64,000 bases of DNA from Cetobacterium_A somerae (lineage in GTDB: Bacteria; Fusobacteriota; Fusobacteriia; Fusobacteriales; Fusobacteriaceae), in assembly GCF_044784365.2 (NCBI RefSeq), contig NZ_CP173070.2. One strand, written 5' to 3'. Position 1 is the stretch's first letter. Every line of letters starts with the position of its first letter. The notes beneath the pieces are model-generated. The model was not told where the DNA came from, made no database searches, and saw nothing but the letters and a program-made list of their open reading frames with translations. Made by a program: the position numbers and the translations under genes. Below are positions 8,361 to 17,888 of this stretch, in pieces.

Positions 8361-9827
8361 TTGGAGGAGAATATGGAAAATTTATTAGATGAAGAAGTAA
8401 AAATTGAAGAAACTTCAGAACCAGAAAACGTAAATGAAGAAAATATAGATAACGAAAATAAAAAAGAAGAAGTTACAAAAAGTGAGATTTTAGATACTCT
8501 TTTTAAAAAAAATAATATAAGTTACAGAGATAAAAACTATAGTATTGATTGGCTTGTTGATAGACTAGGCAGTGGGAAGTTTAGTATGCCAAAGTATCAA
8601 AGAAAATATGTTTGGAATGAAACGCAAGTAATAGCTTTAGTTGTTTCAATTTTAAAAAAATTACCAATTCCAAAATTATATGGATATTATACAGAGGCTC
8701 AAGGTGAGAATCAAACAACTTTAGTTATTGATGGGCAACAGAGATTAACAAGTTTGTTTATGTTTTATTGGGGGATTTTTCCAAAAAATAAAAGTAAAAG
8801 AATAGCTTATGGACCGGAATTACAAACCATAGCAGAATTATGTAAAAAGTATTATGAAAATAATGATCAAGATGCTAAAAAAATATTAGAAAAAAAATAT
8901 AAATTAGATGTTGATTATAAGTTTATATATAAGACAAATGAACTATCAGACAATCAGTTAGAATTAAATTTAAGTTATAGACATAAAGATACAAAATTAA
9001 GTCATCAAGAAAAGTTTAGATTTATGGATAGAGAGTTGGAGTTTTTGATAGTTGAAGGAAACGATTATTCAGATGCAGTTGAATTATTTAGATTATATAA
9101 TGGAGGAGGAACTCCTTTAGAACCTCAAGAGATAAGAAATGGTATTTATCAAAATATTTTATTATATAAAAATATAAATGAATATAGTGACAGTATTTTA
9201 TTAGAAGACGATAAAGAAGGTTTAAAAATCAGTAATCTTAAAAATAAAAATTGGATTAAATTTAGTGGAGTTGTTGAATCAAAAAAAGAGATTCAAAGAT
9301 TATTTCAATTTTTATCATATTATTTTGTATTTAATTTTATAAAAAATAAATGTGATGAGAAATATAGTAAAATAAATAATTTGATTTTAGATCTATTAAA
9401 ATTAAATTATATAGACTATGGAAATTCAAATAATATAGAGTCAATAAAAGAGCATTCTACATATAAAACTTTTGAAAAATTATACAGAAGAAAAGGGTCT
9501 ATTGATAATATGATAAATAATTATTCAGACTATATAGCTAAAAATGGTAAAAATATTGATTTTATGAATGAAGAATATAATTCAATAGTTAATTTTTTTG
9601 ATTTAGAATTTCAGAATCCAAATAAAGATGAAAAATTTAATATTAATAATTTAATTATGATTTATCTGATTTTAAGAGAGAATAAAAAATTAAAGGAACC
9701 TTTATCACTATGTATTCCAAGAGAAGCTATTTACTATGATTCACATGGATTAGGTTTATCAGCAGAAGGTTTTTTTAAAAGAATCTACGCAATAAATAAA
9801 ATAATGAAAAATAAAGGAGTAATCTAA
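8361..9827 (+). CDS. DUF262 protein, first gene of a putative defence operon
   Basis: This 488-residue DUF262 (GmrSD N-terminal-like/ParB-fold) protein has both hallmark motifs: YQRKYVW (79-85) and DGQQRLTSL (124-132). It also has the typical LFRLYNGGGTPLEPQEIRN segment (about 246-265). In GmrSD, SspE and BrxU this fold binds or hydrolyses nucleotides and gates a nuclease. The first 45 residues are acidic and probably disordered. No DUF1524 nuclease domain follows, so cleavage may come from the HNH protein two genes downstream. GGAGG lies 6 bases before the ATG. The next gene starts on the base after the stop codon, which argues for one transcript and coupled translation. The defence role is inferred. 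Confidence 0.85.
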   Translation: MEENMENLLDEEVKIEETSEPENVNEENIDNENKKEEVTKSEILDTLFKKNNISYRDKNYSIDWLVDRLGSGKFSMPKYQRKYVWNETQVIALVVSILKKLPIPKLYGYYTEAQGENQTTLVIDGQQRLTSLFMFYWGIFPKNKSKRIAYGPELQTIAELCKKYYENNDQDAKKILEKKYKLDVDYKFIYKTNELSDNQLELNLSYRHKDTKLSHQEKFRFMDRELEFLIVEGNDYSDAVELFRLYNGGGTPLEPQEIRNGIYQNILLYKNINEYSDSILLEDDKEGLKISNLKNKNWIKFSGVVESKKEIQRLFQFLSYYFVFNFIKNKCDEKYSKINNLILDLLKLNYIDYGNSNNIESIKEHSTYKTFEKLYRRKGSIDNMINNYSDYIAKNGKNIDFMNEEYNSIVNFFDLEFQNPNKDEKFNINNLIMIYLILRENKKLKEPLSLCIPREAIYYDSHGLGLSAEGFFKRIYAINKIMKNKGVI

Positions 9828-10880
9828 GTGCATGTTCCAAAAGATAATAATACCAAGACTCTAATAGAAAGATTAAAAAATAAAATTGAAGGTGTAGATG
9901 GAGTTGTATTAGCTGCAGGAAATTCAGATGGAAAAACAAAAATATTAAAAGAATTAGCTCAAAGTTATTATGATGATAAATTCCAATGTATATATATACC
10001 TGAATATATAAAAGATTTAGAAATTGATTTAGGAGGACTTTTTGATACTGGATACAAAAAAACAATAACAATTGATGATATTATTGGAATTTTAGAGGAG
10101 AGATTAGAAAAGCAAAAAAATGACAACTTAAAAAAAACAATACTTCATCTTTTAAAAGAAAATCAAGATAATCCTATTTTTAAATTTTTTAAAGATAAAT
10201 TGAAGTTTGAATTATTATTTGACCAAGGTGGTAGCGTTAAAATAAAAAGAAACGACAAAAAAGTACCAGAAGAATTAACATCTACAGGATTTAAACTTAT
10301 GATTAGAATTACTGCAGAGATATACTTCTATTTAAGGCTATTTGATAACTCTAAAACAACATATATTTTAGTAGATGAGATTGATGATAAGTTATATTGG
10401 AATAATAGAAGCATATTTTTTAAAGAGTTATTTAAATTTTTAGAGCCAAATTTTCCAAATATTAAGTTTATTTTTTCTACCAATATGCCTGAATCTATAT
10501 ACTCGTTGCCTAGAAAAGTAAAAAATACAAATGTAGAATTTAAAATTGTAAAAATATATCAAGATGAGGATTCTATAATAAGTTATCAAAGTTATGATTC
10601 TAGTGATTTTTTAACAGAAAATTCTATAGATAAGGTAATTTTTGATAAAAGTAGTACCTTCATTGAAAAAAGTGAAAACTATATGCTTTTAGAAAAAATT
10701 TATAAAATTTGTTTAAAATGCAAAAAAATTTTTGGTGAATCGTGTTTAAATTATTCTTTGTGTCCAGTTATTCACAATCCTAAAATTAAAATGAGTCAGA
10801 GTGTACATATAATACCATTGTATAAATCAACAACAAAAGAACGTATATTATCTGATGCTATAATGGAGTTGAGAGATTAA
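9828..10880 (+). CDS. ATPase of the DUF262/HNH operon
   Basis: The protein has 350 residues and a GTG start directly after the preceding TAA, supported by AAAGGAG 8 bases upstream. Residues 30-37 (AGNSDGKT) are a Walker A motif with Ala in place of the first Gly. ILVDEID at about 180-186 is the Walker B motif with a catalytic Glu. IKFIFSTNMPESI (about 220) resembles the sensor region of AAA/SMC-like ATPases. The C-terminal third has four Cys as C-x2-C-x8-C-x5-C (CLKCKKIFGESCLNYSLC), a possible zinc site. The gene abuts its neighbours with no spacer. I expect ATP-dependent control of the DUF262/HNH partners but cannot name a known system with this exact order. Confidence 0.75.
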   Translation: MHVPKDNNTKTLIERLKNKIEGVDGVVLAAGNSDGKTKILKELAQSYYDDKFQCIYIPEYIKDLEIDLGGLFDTGYKKTITIDDIIGILEERLEKQKNDNLKKTILHLLKENQDNPIFKFFKDKLKFELLFDQGGSVKIKRNDKKVPEELTSTGFKLMIRITAEIYFYLRLFDNSKTTYILVDEIDDKLYWNNRSIFFKELFKFLEPNFPNIKFIFSTNMPESIYSLPRKVKNTNVEFKIVKIYQDEDSIISYQSYDSSDFLTENSIDKVIFDKSSTFIEKSENYMLLEKIYKICLKCKKIFGESCLNYSLCPVIHNPKIKMSQSVHIIPLYKSTTKERILSDAIMELRD

Positions 10881-11669
10881 ATGAATAATTTTTTAATTCC
10901 TTTAAGAATTTATGATAAAGATAAATATTATGAAATTTTAGCAAAGCACTTTGGTAAAGATATTTGTGGAAATTACTATAATGGAGCTGATGATAAACTT
11001 CAATATTTTAAAGAATTGTTAATTTTATCAAATTATAATTGCTTTTATTGTGGATCTTCTCTCCTATCTCATAATGAAAAGGGAGTTTTATTTGACAAAG
11101 AACATATAATAAATAAAACAATAGATGATAATATAAACTACGCTTTAAATAGATGTATATATAATTTAATACCAATTTGTAAAACTTGTAACTCAAAAAA
11201 ATTAGTAATTCCCATGACTTCAGAATTCAAATTTCAGTTAATCACACTAAAAGAGATATGTGAAAGAAAAAAAGGAAAAAAGCGGCTAGTTAGAGAGTCA
11301 GGTTGTATTATAGAGGATTGTTTAGAAACTTTATCTACAAATCATTTTAACCCCTTTTCTCAAAAGGTAAAATTTGATATATTAGCAAATAGATATGAAG
11401 GTGATGATTCGTATATTGAGGCATTTTTACTAAATGAAAGATGTTATAATATACTGGATAAATTAAATGAGTCTCTCTATGAATTAAATTCGACATTTTG
11501 TAATAAAAATTATATAGAGTATTTAAAGGAATTATATCCAAGTACTTTAGAAAGAGGTTATATTGATTTGTTAAAAAATCTTGAAATAATAAGTGAATAT
11601 GGAACGATTAATTTAAAAAAGTTAAACAATCTAATTAGGACAAGAACTTTATTAAAAACGATATATTAG
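10881..11669 (+). CDS. HNH endonuclease of the DUF262 operon
   Basis: This 262-residue protein starts on the base after the ATPase stop. The HNH module is clear: CFYCG (54-58), DKEHI with the catalytic His (72-76), then NLIPICKTCNSKK (95-107). This gives two CxxC zinc pairs around a beta-beta-alpha metal site. The C-terminal 150 residues are unrecognised and may recognise target DNA or the partner proteins. As the only recognisable nuclease of the three genes it is the likely effector. No terminator follows immediately; the structured region at 11697-11800 may end the transcript. Confidence 0.8.
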   Translation: MNNFLIPLRIYDKDKYYEILAKHFGKDICGNYYNGADDKLQYFKELLILSNYNCFYCGSSLLSHNEKGVLFDKEHIINKTIDDNINYALNRCIYNLIPICKTCNSKKLVIPMTSEFKFQLITLKEICERKKGKKRLVRESGCIIEDCLETLSTNHFNPFSQKVKFDILANRYEGDDSYIEAFLLNERCYNILDKLNESLYELNSTFCNKNYIEYLKELYPSTLERGYIDLLKNLEIISEYGTINLKKLNNLIRTRTLLKTIY

Positions 11670-11696
11670 GAAAATAAATAGTAATTTTTTATTCAA

Positions 11697-11800
11697 GAAA
11701 CCCCGCCTTCTGTGTAGGCCGATATTCGGCGGGTGGAGCTAGCGATGAAATACATATCTCTAGTGGGAGATAGAGGTGTTAGTCGCTGGCTTTTTTCTTT
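11697..11800 (+). ncRNA. structured region downstream of the operon, terminator or small RNA
   Basis: Two strong hairpins sit in otherwise AT-rich DNA. The first pairs CCCGCC with GGCGGG around the palindrome GCCGATATTCGGC. The second pairs AGCTAGCGA with TCGCTGGCT around an inner TATCTC/GAGATA stem, and ends in a run of seven Ts. The second could be an elaborate Rho-independent terminator for the operon. The pair together is larger than a terminator needs, so a stable small RNA is possible. Confidence 0.45.
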
Positions 11801-12089
11801 CATAAAAAATGTGTGGATTTTGGATACCCCTCGCTGCTTTTCATAAAAGCTCCCTTCTAGCATACCTCATCAAGATACTCCTTTTTAGGTGGAATCGTTC
11901 TTGGGGTTGGGCAATGCCTTTCCTTCATTTTGCTCCCACTGGGATAGAATCAGACTTTTTTTGCTGAGATTGTAAAAGAGAAAGTAGATATCAGTAAAGA
12001 TTTCATGAGTAAGAGGCAGTAATTGCGGCTATATCGAGTAGTCTCTCTGCTATCTTATTGAGATATTCCCATTTTTTAGTAAGTGGAGC
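11801..12089. other. noncoding stretch, no gene recognised
   Basis: Both strands are interrupted by many stops. Minus-strand fragments with start-like sites (for example around 11860-11890) give only 9-17 codon frames. It may be decayed coding DNA from the host element. Confidence 0.3.
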
Positions 12090-12095
12090 TAGATA

Positions 12096-12186
12096 TATTA
12101 TCTACCATAATTTTTAAAAGTTTGGGCGGAAATAAATTTGTCTATATTTCAACTATAATTTCCGCCATGTAAAAAGTCACCGGGTG
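12096..12186 (-). repeat. right arm of a degenerate long inverted repeat
   Basis: The reverse complement of this segment matches 8086-8178 at about 80 % over some 75-90 bases. Together the arms enclose 3.9 kb with the three-gene operon. I see no target-site duplication outside them. Confidence 0.6.
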
Positions 12187-12413
12187 GGTTTTTGGTGTTT
12201 TTTAATAAAAAAATATTTAATTTTTACAACTTATACTAAATTTGGGAAATTCCTTTTAAAAACGGTAATGTAAAATACTAGATAGCTTAAAAAGTTGAAT
12301 CAATAGTTATAATTTTCTGAAGTTGATTGGTATGGACATGAGACTATAATGACAAGAAGCCTGCTGCCTTTTTCAAGGTGGTAGGAAAAGGGAAGAACAA
12401 ACCTTTACTTAAT

Positions 12414-13295
12414 TTATTTACGAAGTATTTCAATAAGTTTATTTTCAACCTTGCTGAGTTTCTTATCTTTTTTATATGCAATTACAAATTTTCTAGAAAG
12501 GATTGTTTCATCTAAAGAAAAAGTTAAAAAATGATCTCTCCATTTTTTATTTGTCAAGTGCATATTAGAAGCAAATCCTATTCCTAATCCAGAACTTATA
12601 AGAGACAAGACACACTCTTGATTTTCAGTTTCTAAAAAAATCTTAGGGTTGAAATTTTTTTCTAAAAAGAAAGCCTCGATTGCAGTTCTAAGTTTTTGCC
12701 TTTCTTGTAATAAAATAAAATTTTCATCTTTAAGATTTTCTAATTTTACTTTTTTTCTATTGAAGTACTGGTACCTTTCTTCATTCGGGGTTATTAACAA
12801 AAGTTCTTCTTTAAAAAACTCCTCATACACAAGGGATTTTTCAAGTAATGGGAGCGAAATAATAGCTATATCAATTTGATTATTAATAAGAGCATTTTCT
12901 AAATCTACTCCTGTCTTTTCTAAAAGTTTAATTTTGATATTCGGAAAGTCTTTTTTTAACTATGGAATGAAAAGTGGGAGTATATAGGGGCTCCTATTAG
13001 GTGAAATACCTATAGAAAATGTTACTATTTTATTATTTGAAGAATCTTCTAAATCCCTCCACAATTCTTTTTTCAGATTTATTATTTCTAGAGCTTTTTT
13101 TATAAATATTTCCCCAGCAGGAGTTAATTTTAAAGGATTACAGCTACGGTCAAAAAACTTTGTTTTAAACTGATCTTCTATTGTGGCGACATATTGGCTC
13201 AAAGCTGGTTGAGAAATATAAAGTTTTTGAGCAGCCTTGGTAAAACTTTTTTCTTCAGCTATGCATACAATATATTTAAACTTATCTAAATCCAT
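12414..13295 (-). pseudogene. LysR-family transcriptional regulator broken by one stop codon
   Basis: The N-terminal part (13295-12960, starting MDLDKFKYIVCIAEE) is a LysR winged helix-turn-helix, with SFTKAAQKLYISQPALSQY. An in-frame TAG at 12960-12962 ends it. The same frame then continues without further damage through the effector-binding domain to 12414. One sense codon would restore a normal 290-residue regulator. ATG at 13295 is preferred over the frame start at 13340, because LysR proteins begin about here and GGAGG precedes it. It may be a recent pseudogene, a suppressed stop, or a sequencing error. Confidence 0.8.
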
Positions 13296-13332
13296 GTATT
13301 CCTCCTTAGTTATAATAAAAAACTTATAACTA

Positions 13333-13521
13333 TTATACAATAAATAATATTAGTAAACTTATTCCTCCATTTCTTCCTTGAGTCATACAAATAGGGATGC
13401 CTGCACCAGATATAACTTCAATATCTCTATAAATTGTTCGAACTGACACCTCAAATTTTTCTGCCAACTCTTTAGAAGAAATTTTTTCCTTATTTAATAA
13501 TATATATAAGATTTCAAACAC
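13333..13521 (-). pseudogene. N-terminal fragment of a YafY/DeoR-type HTH regulator
   Basis: Sixty-two residues hold an HTH_11-type winged helix (SSKELAEKFEVSVRTIYRDI...). The sequence stops right after the wing (GRNGGISL), where the WYL or effector domain of this family should begin. It is a truncated remnant immediately upstream of the broken LysR gene. Confidence 0.6.
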
Positions 13522-13661
13522 TCTATTTATCTTTATATTGTTTATATAATCACCACTCTAAAATTTATTTATCTTGTTTAAATTATATCATAACTATTCT
13601 CTAGATTATCCTTATAAGTTATAGTAAAATATAATAAATAAAATTCAAATAGGAGAACTAA

Positions 13662-14843
13662 ATGGAATATATATCACTGTTAGAAGAACTTAAAAATAAA
13701 ATTAAAATCTCTCAAAATCGAGCGATTTTATCTGTTAATAAAGAACTTATATTTTTATATTATGAAATTGGAAAAATTATTCTTAAAAACCAATCACAAA
13801 AGGGATGGGGAAGTAAAATCATAGAAAATCTGGCGGAAGATTTAAGAAAAGAGTTTCCAAATATGAAAGGACTATCTCTTAGAAACCTTAGATATATGAA
13901 GCTTTTTGCTGAAAGCTATCCGGCGGAAATTGTGCAGGAAGCACTTGCACAATTAACGTGGTATCATAATCAAACTTTATTAGATAAAGTCTCTTCTAAT
14001 AAAAGAGAATGGTATGCTAAAAAGGCTATTGAAAATGGTTGGTCGCGTAATGTAATGGTCCACCAGATAGAAAGTAATCTCTACGAAAGAATGCTTTTAG
14101 AGGGAAAAACTCATAATTTTTCTCAAACTCTTCCAGATAAAAATAGTGGACTTGCTGCTGAAACATTAAAGGATCCATATATTTTTGATTTTCTTAATCT
14201 ATCTGAAAGTTATTTAGAAAAGGAACTTGAGGATTCTTTGGTTGAAAACATAACTAAATTTCTATTAGAATTAGGAAAAGGATTTGCCTATGTTGGAAGA
14301 CAATACCATTTAGAAGTTGGTGGTGAAGATTTTTATATAGATTTACTTTTTTATCACCTAAAGCTTCGTTCTTACATAGTTATTGAATTGAAAACCGGTA
14401 AATTTAAGCCTGAATATGCTGGGAAAATGAATTTTTATCTATCTGCTGTAGATGATTTGTTAAAGCATAAAGATGATAATAAAAGTATTGGAATAATTTT
14501 ATGTAAGGATAAAAATACAACCATTGCAGAATATGCTTTAAGGGATAACTCTAAACCAATAGGAGTTTCAGAATATAAATTATCTTTACCTGCTGAATTA
14601 GCTAAAGAACTTCCAACCGTTGAACAGCTAACAAAACTAGGTAAAAATATTGAAAGTTTTAATAGATATGATAATCAAATTTTAGAATTTTTAGAAAAGA
14701 AAGAAACTGCAACAACTAAAGAGATTTCTGAAATTTTAAATTTAAGTGATAGAAGAGTAAGAGAGATCCTAAAAAATCTACAAAATAAAAACCTAATTAA
14801 AAAAATAGGCAAAGGCCCAGCTACTTGTTATACTTTAAAATAG
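13662..14843 (+). CDS. YhcG-family (DUF1016) PD-(D/E)xK nuclease
   Basis: This 393-residue protein has a DUF1016 N-terminal domain (about 10-150: KELIFLYYEIGKII, LSLRNLRYMKLFAE, LAQLTWYHN). A PD-(D/E)xK nuclease core follows at 205-320. GGEDFYIDLLFYH supplies the metal-binding Asp, and VIELKTGKF the ExK pair. The last 60 residues look like a winged helix (TKEISEILNLSDRRVREIL). YhcG proteins are often linked to restriction and defence islands, but their exact role is uncertain. GGAG precedes the ATG by 7 bases. An IS21-family element begins about 10 bases after the stop codon, so any downstream partner may have been displaced. Confidence 0.85.
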   Translation: MEYISLLEELKNKIKISQNRAILSVNKELIFLYYEIGKIILKNQSQKGWGSKIIENLAEDLRKEFPNMKGLSLRNLRYMKLFAESYPAEIVQEALAQLTWYHNQTLLDKVSSNKREWYAKKAIENGWSRNVMVHQIESNLYERMLLEGKTHNFSQTLPDKNSGLAAETLKDPYIFDFLNLSESYLEKELEDSLVENITKFLLELGKGFAYVGRQYHLEVGGEDFYIDLLFYHLKLRSYIVIELKTGKFKPEYAGKMNFYLSAVDDLLKHKDDNKSIGIILCKDKNTTIAEYALRDNSKPIGVSEYKLSLPAELAKELPTVEQLTKLGKNIESFNRYDNQILEFLEKKETATTKEISEILNLSDRRVREILKNLQNKNLIKKIGKGPATCYTLK

Positions 14844-14980
14844 AAGAAGCAGTTGTTTGTTGTAAAATAAACATGTAACTTTCTGCAAAGAAAAAGTGAA
14901 TATAAAAAAACCATTGAAAACAGAATCCTAATATAATATCCTTTAATTAAGTGACCAAACTTTTTTAAAGGAGGAAAGGA

Positions 14981-16483
14981 ATGTTATCAATGGCTAAGAT
15001 TAATGATATCAAATATTTAAAACAAGTACAAGGGCTTTCTTACAGAAAAGTTAAAACTTTAACAGGACATTCGTATGCTACTATTAAAAAATATGAAGAA
15101 ACTGAAAACTTCAATCAAACTATCAAAAAAATCATTAGAAAAACTAAAAAAATAGATCAATATAAAGAAATGGTAGATAAATGGATTTTGTCTGATATTG
15201 GTAAAATACATAAACAAAGGCATACTGCTAAAAAGATTTTTATGCGATTACAAGAGAAGTATGGAGATAGTCTTAATATAAGTTATCGCTCTGTTGCCAT
15301 TTATGTTGCTGAAAAAAAGAGAGAATTAAATTTAGATATCACAGAATATTTAAAATTATCACATTTACCTGGAACAGCTCAAGTTGACTTTGGCAAATTA
15401 ACATTTAAACAAGGTGGAAAAGATGTTAAGGGAAGTTATCTGGTTCTGACTTTACCATATAGTAATGCTGGGTATATGCAAATTTTTAGAGGAGAAACTA
15501 CAGAATGCCTTCTTCAAGGTTTAAAAGATATATTTAAACATATAGGCGGTGTTCCTAGAGAGATCTGGTTTGATAATTTAACTGCCGCAGTAGCTTTCAG
15601 AAAAAATAAAGACAGAATTTTAAATGAATCTTTTGAGAAATTTTCTGCTCACTATAAATTTAAACCTAAATTTTGTAATCCTGCCTCTGGAAATGAAAAA
15701 GGAAATGTTGAGAATAAAGTTGGATACTTTAGAAGAAATTACTTTGTTCCTATTCCTGAGATACCAAATATTGCAGAATATAATAAACATTTACTTAGAA
15801 TATGCGATAAAGATAATGAACGGATACATTACCACAAAAATCAAAAGATTTGTGATCTTTTAGAAATGGAAACCAATTATTTAATTGCTCTTAATATCAA
15901 TGAGTATGAGGTTGCAAAATACGAAAGAAGAAAAGTTAATAAATATGGATTTGTAGATATTGATACAAATAAATATTCTGTTGGGACTAAATTTCAATTA
16001 CAAGAAGTATGGATTAAAATAACTGCACATAAAATTTTCTTAATGGATAAATTTAAAAGAGAGATAGCTTCTCACAATAGGGTCTATAGTAGAAATAAAT
16101 ATGTAAATACATCTTGGATAGAGCATCTACCTTTAATCATAAAGAAAATTAATTCTTTAGAATATACAGATTTTTTTCAAGAGTTACCTAAAATATGGAA
16201 AGAGTATTTGTTGAAACTACAATCGAAAGATAGAAAGAAAGCTCTGTTGGTTCTTGAAAAAATACTTTTAAATGATTCTTTAGAAATTGCAACATATGTT
16301 TTGCAAGGTTTAATTAATGCAGAATTGGAAGATCCTGATATTTTACTATTAAATTATCATAAATATAAAGATAATACTGGACCACGAGAGGAAATTGCGC
16401 TATCTTCTCCTCTTCCTAAAATTGATAAATATGAGACTAACTTAGAAATATATAATCAATTGATAAAGAAGAAGGAGGAGTGA
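14981..16483 (+). CDS. istA: IS21 transposase IstA
   Basis: A 500-residue DDE transposase of the IS21 family. It has an N-terminal helix-turn-helix (LSYRKVKTLTGHSYATIKKY). The catalytic core includes AQVDFGKLTF (first Asp) and IWFDNLTAAV (second Asp), then NEKGNVENKVGYFRRN with the catalytic Glu. A strong GGAGG lies 8-10 bases upstream of the ATG. It appears complete and ends one base before istB. Confidence 0.92.
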   Translation: MLSMAKINDIKYLKQVQGLSYRKVKTLTGHSYATIKKYEETENFNQTIKKIIRKTKKIDQYKEMVDKWILSDIGKIHKQRHTAKKIFMRLQEKYGDSLNISYRSVAIYVAEKKRELNLDITEYLKLSHLPGTAQVDFGKLTFKQGGKDVKGSYLVLTLPYSNAGYMQIFRGETTECLLQGLKDIFKHIGGVPREIWFDNLTAAVAFRKNKDRILNESFEKFSAHYKFKPKFCNPASGNEKGNVENKVGYFRRNYFVPIPEIPNIAEYNKHLLRICDKDNERIHYHKNQKICDLLEMETNYLIALNINEYEVAKYERRKVNKYGFVDIDTNKYSVGTKFQLQEVWIKITAHKIFLMDKFKREIASHNRVYSRNKYVNTSWIEHLPLIIKKINSLEYTDFFQELPKIWKEYLLKLQSKDRKKALLVLEKILLNDSLEIATYVLQGLINAELEDPDILLLNYHKYKDNTGPREEIALSSPLPKIDKYETNLEIYNQLIKKKEE

Positions 16484-16484
16484 A

Positions 16485-17210
16485 ATGAACGAAAAACTTG
16501 TTGAATATTCAAAAAAATTAAAACTAGGAAAAGAATTTTTGGATGAATACGATCAAATTCCTTTTACAACAAGAGAAGAATATCTTGAAAAAATATTTGA
16601 AATCGCGTTAAATTATCGAAAAATAAATGCGAAGAATAGATTGTTAAAACAAGCTAGATTCGACATACTTAAAACATTTGATGATTATGATTTTTCAGAA
16701 GTAGATTTTCCAGAGACTATTGGGATTGAGGAGATACAAGAATTTGGATTTGTTTTGCGACAAGAAAATTTAATTCTATATGGCCCTGTAGGAACAGGAA
16801 AAACACATTTAGCTACAGCAATAGGAGTTAATGCTTGTATCGCAGGAAAAAAGGTAAGATTTTACAAAGTTGCTAATTTAGTTAATGAACTAATAGAAGC
16901 CTATGAAAAAAGTGAGCTCAGAAGATTTATGAGCTCACTGAAAAAATATGATCTATTAATTTGTGATGAATGGGGCTATATTCCTCTTGAAACTAAAGGA
17001 GCTGAATTACTATTCCAAGTAATTGCAGACTGTTATGAACGAAAAAGTTTAATAATAACAACTAACCTTGAGTTTGGAAAATGGAATAGTATATTTTTAG
17101 ATAAAAAATTAACAGCAGCGATAATAGATCGAATAATACATCACAGTCATTTAATAACTTTCACAGGAGAAAGTTATAGATTAAAAAATTCAATTATAAA
17201 TTCTGATTAA
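16485..17210 (+). CDS. istB: IS21 helper ATPase IstB
   Basis: This 241-residue AAA+ ATPase helps IstA with target capture. It has Walker A GPVGTGKTH (about 100-108), Walker B LLICDEWGY (about 161-169) and the family motif IIDRIIHHSHLITFTGESYR near the C-terminus. It starts one base after the istA stop, preceded by AGGAGG. Confidence 0.93.
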   Translation: MNEKLVEYSKKLKLGKEFLDEYDQIPFTTREEYLEKIFEIALNYRKINAKNRLLKQARFDILKTFDDYDFSEVDFPETIGIEEIQEFGFVLRQENLILYGPVGTGKTHLATAIGVNACIAGKKVRFYKVANLVNELIEAYEKSELRRFMSSLKKYDLLICDEWGYIPLETKGAELLFQVIADCYERKSLIITTNLEFGKWNSIFLDKKLTAAIIDRIIHHSHLITFTGESYRLKNSIINSD

Positions 17211-17457
17211 TGGTTTGAGTAATGTTCTAATTTTTTCTACAATTAATTTTAGAATTTACTTGCAATACACACAACTAAAGAAAAAATTCTTCTTGAAGTT
17301 AAAGGTAGTGTTAAGAATAATAAAAAAAATAAAAAATAGTTTCACGAAAATATGAAAAATCTCGGGGGGGTGAATAACCGTTACTATAAGAGTCTAAATA
17401 TCGTGAAATCAGAAAAATAAAAATGGCTCATTTATAGATTAATAAAGTAACGGTAAT

Positions 17458-17841
17458 ATGTATTTAAAGAAAATTCATCATGTAGCAATAATTTGTTCTG
17501 ATTATGCAAAATCAAAAAACTTTTACACAGAAATTTTAAATCTTCAAATTATAAAGGAGACTTATCGTAAAGAGAGAAATTCATATAAATTAGATTTAGC
17601 AATTGGGAACTGTGAAATTGAGCTTTTTTCTTTTTTAGAGTCTCCTAAAAGATTGAGTTATCCAGAAGCTACAGGGTTACGTCACTTAGCTTTTGAAGTT
17701 GAAGATATATTTAAAATGGTAGAATATTTAGATTCTAAAGAGATACAATGTGAACCTATTAGAATTGATGAAATAACAGGTAAAAGATTTACATTTTTTC
17801 AAGATCCTGATAATCTTCCACTTGAAATTTATGAATTATAA
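17458..17841 (+). CDS. VOC (glyoxalase/bleomycin resistance) family protein
   Basis: This 127-residue single-domain vicinal oxygen chelate protein has two beta-alpha-beta-beta-beta modules. Metal-ligand positions are visible: H8 in KIHHVAI, E56 in CEIELF, H76 in LRHLAFEV, and the C-terminal Glu in PLEIYEL. Its length and motifs fit the small YaeR/GloA2-like branch, whose substrate is usually unknown. It sits alone between two IS21 elements and is followed by a clear terminator. The start is the ATG with TAACGG upstream; the ribosome site is weak. Confidence 0.8.
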   Translation: MYLKKIHHVAIICSDYAKSKNFYTEILNLQIIKETYRKERNSYKLDLAIGNCEIELFSFLESPKRLSYPEATGLRHLAFEVEDIFKMVEYLDSKEIQCEPIRIDEITGKRFTFFQDPDNLPLEIYEL

Positions 17842-17859
17842 AAAAATAAGATTTGTTTA

Positions 17860-17888
17860 AAAAGAGCTGGAGGAATCCAGCTCTTTTT
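17860..17888 (+). terminator. Rho-independent terminator after the VOC gene
   Basis: A perfect 10-bp stem (AAAGAGCTGG with CCAGCTCTTT, loop AGGAAT) followed by Ts. Confidence 0.85.

Larger units (their letters stand above)
14854..17273 (+). mobile_element. IS21-family element (copy A), ends approximate
   Basis: It consists of istA and istB with IS21-typical order and spacing. The ends are inferred from TG-starting, partly similar flanks: TGTTTGTTGTAAAATAAAC at 14854, and the reverse complement of 17250-17273. I could not confirm a target duplication, so the limits may be off by about 10 bases. It differs in sequence from copy B at 18242. Confidence 0.65.
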
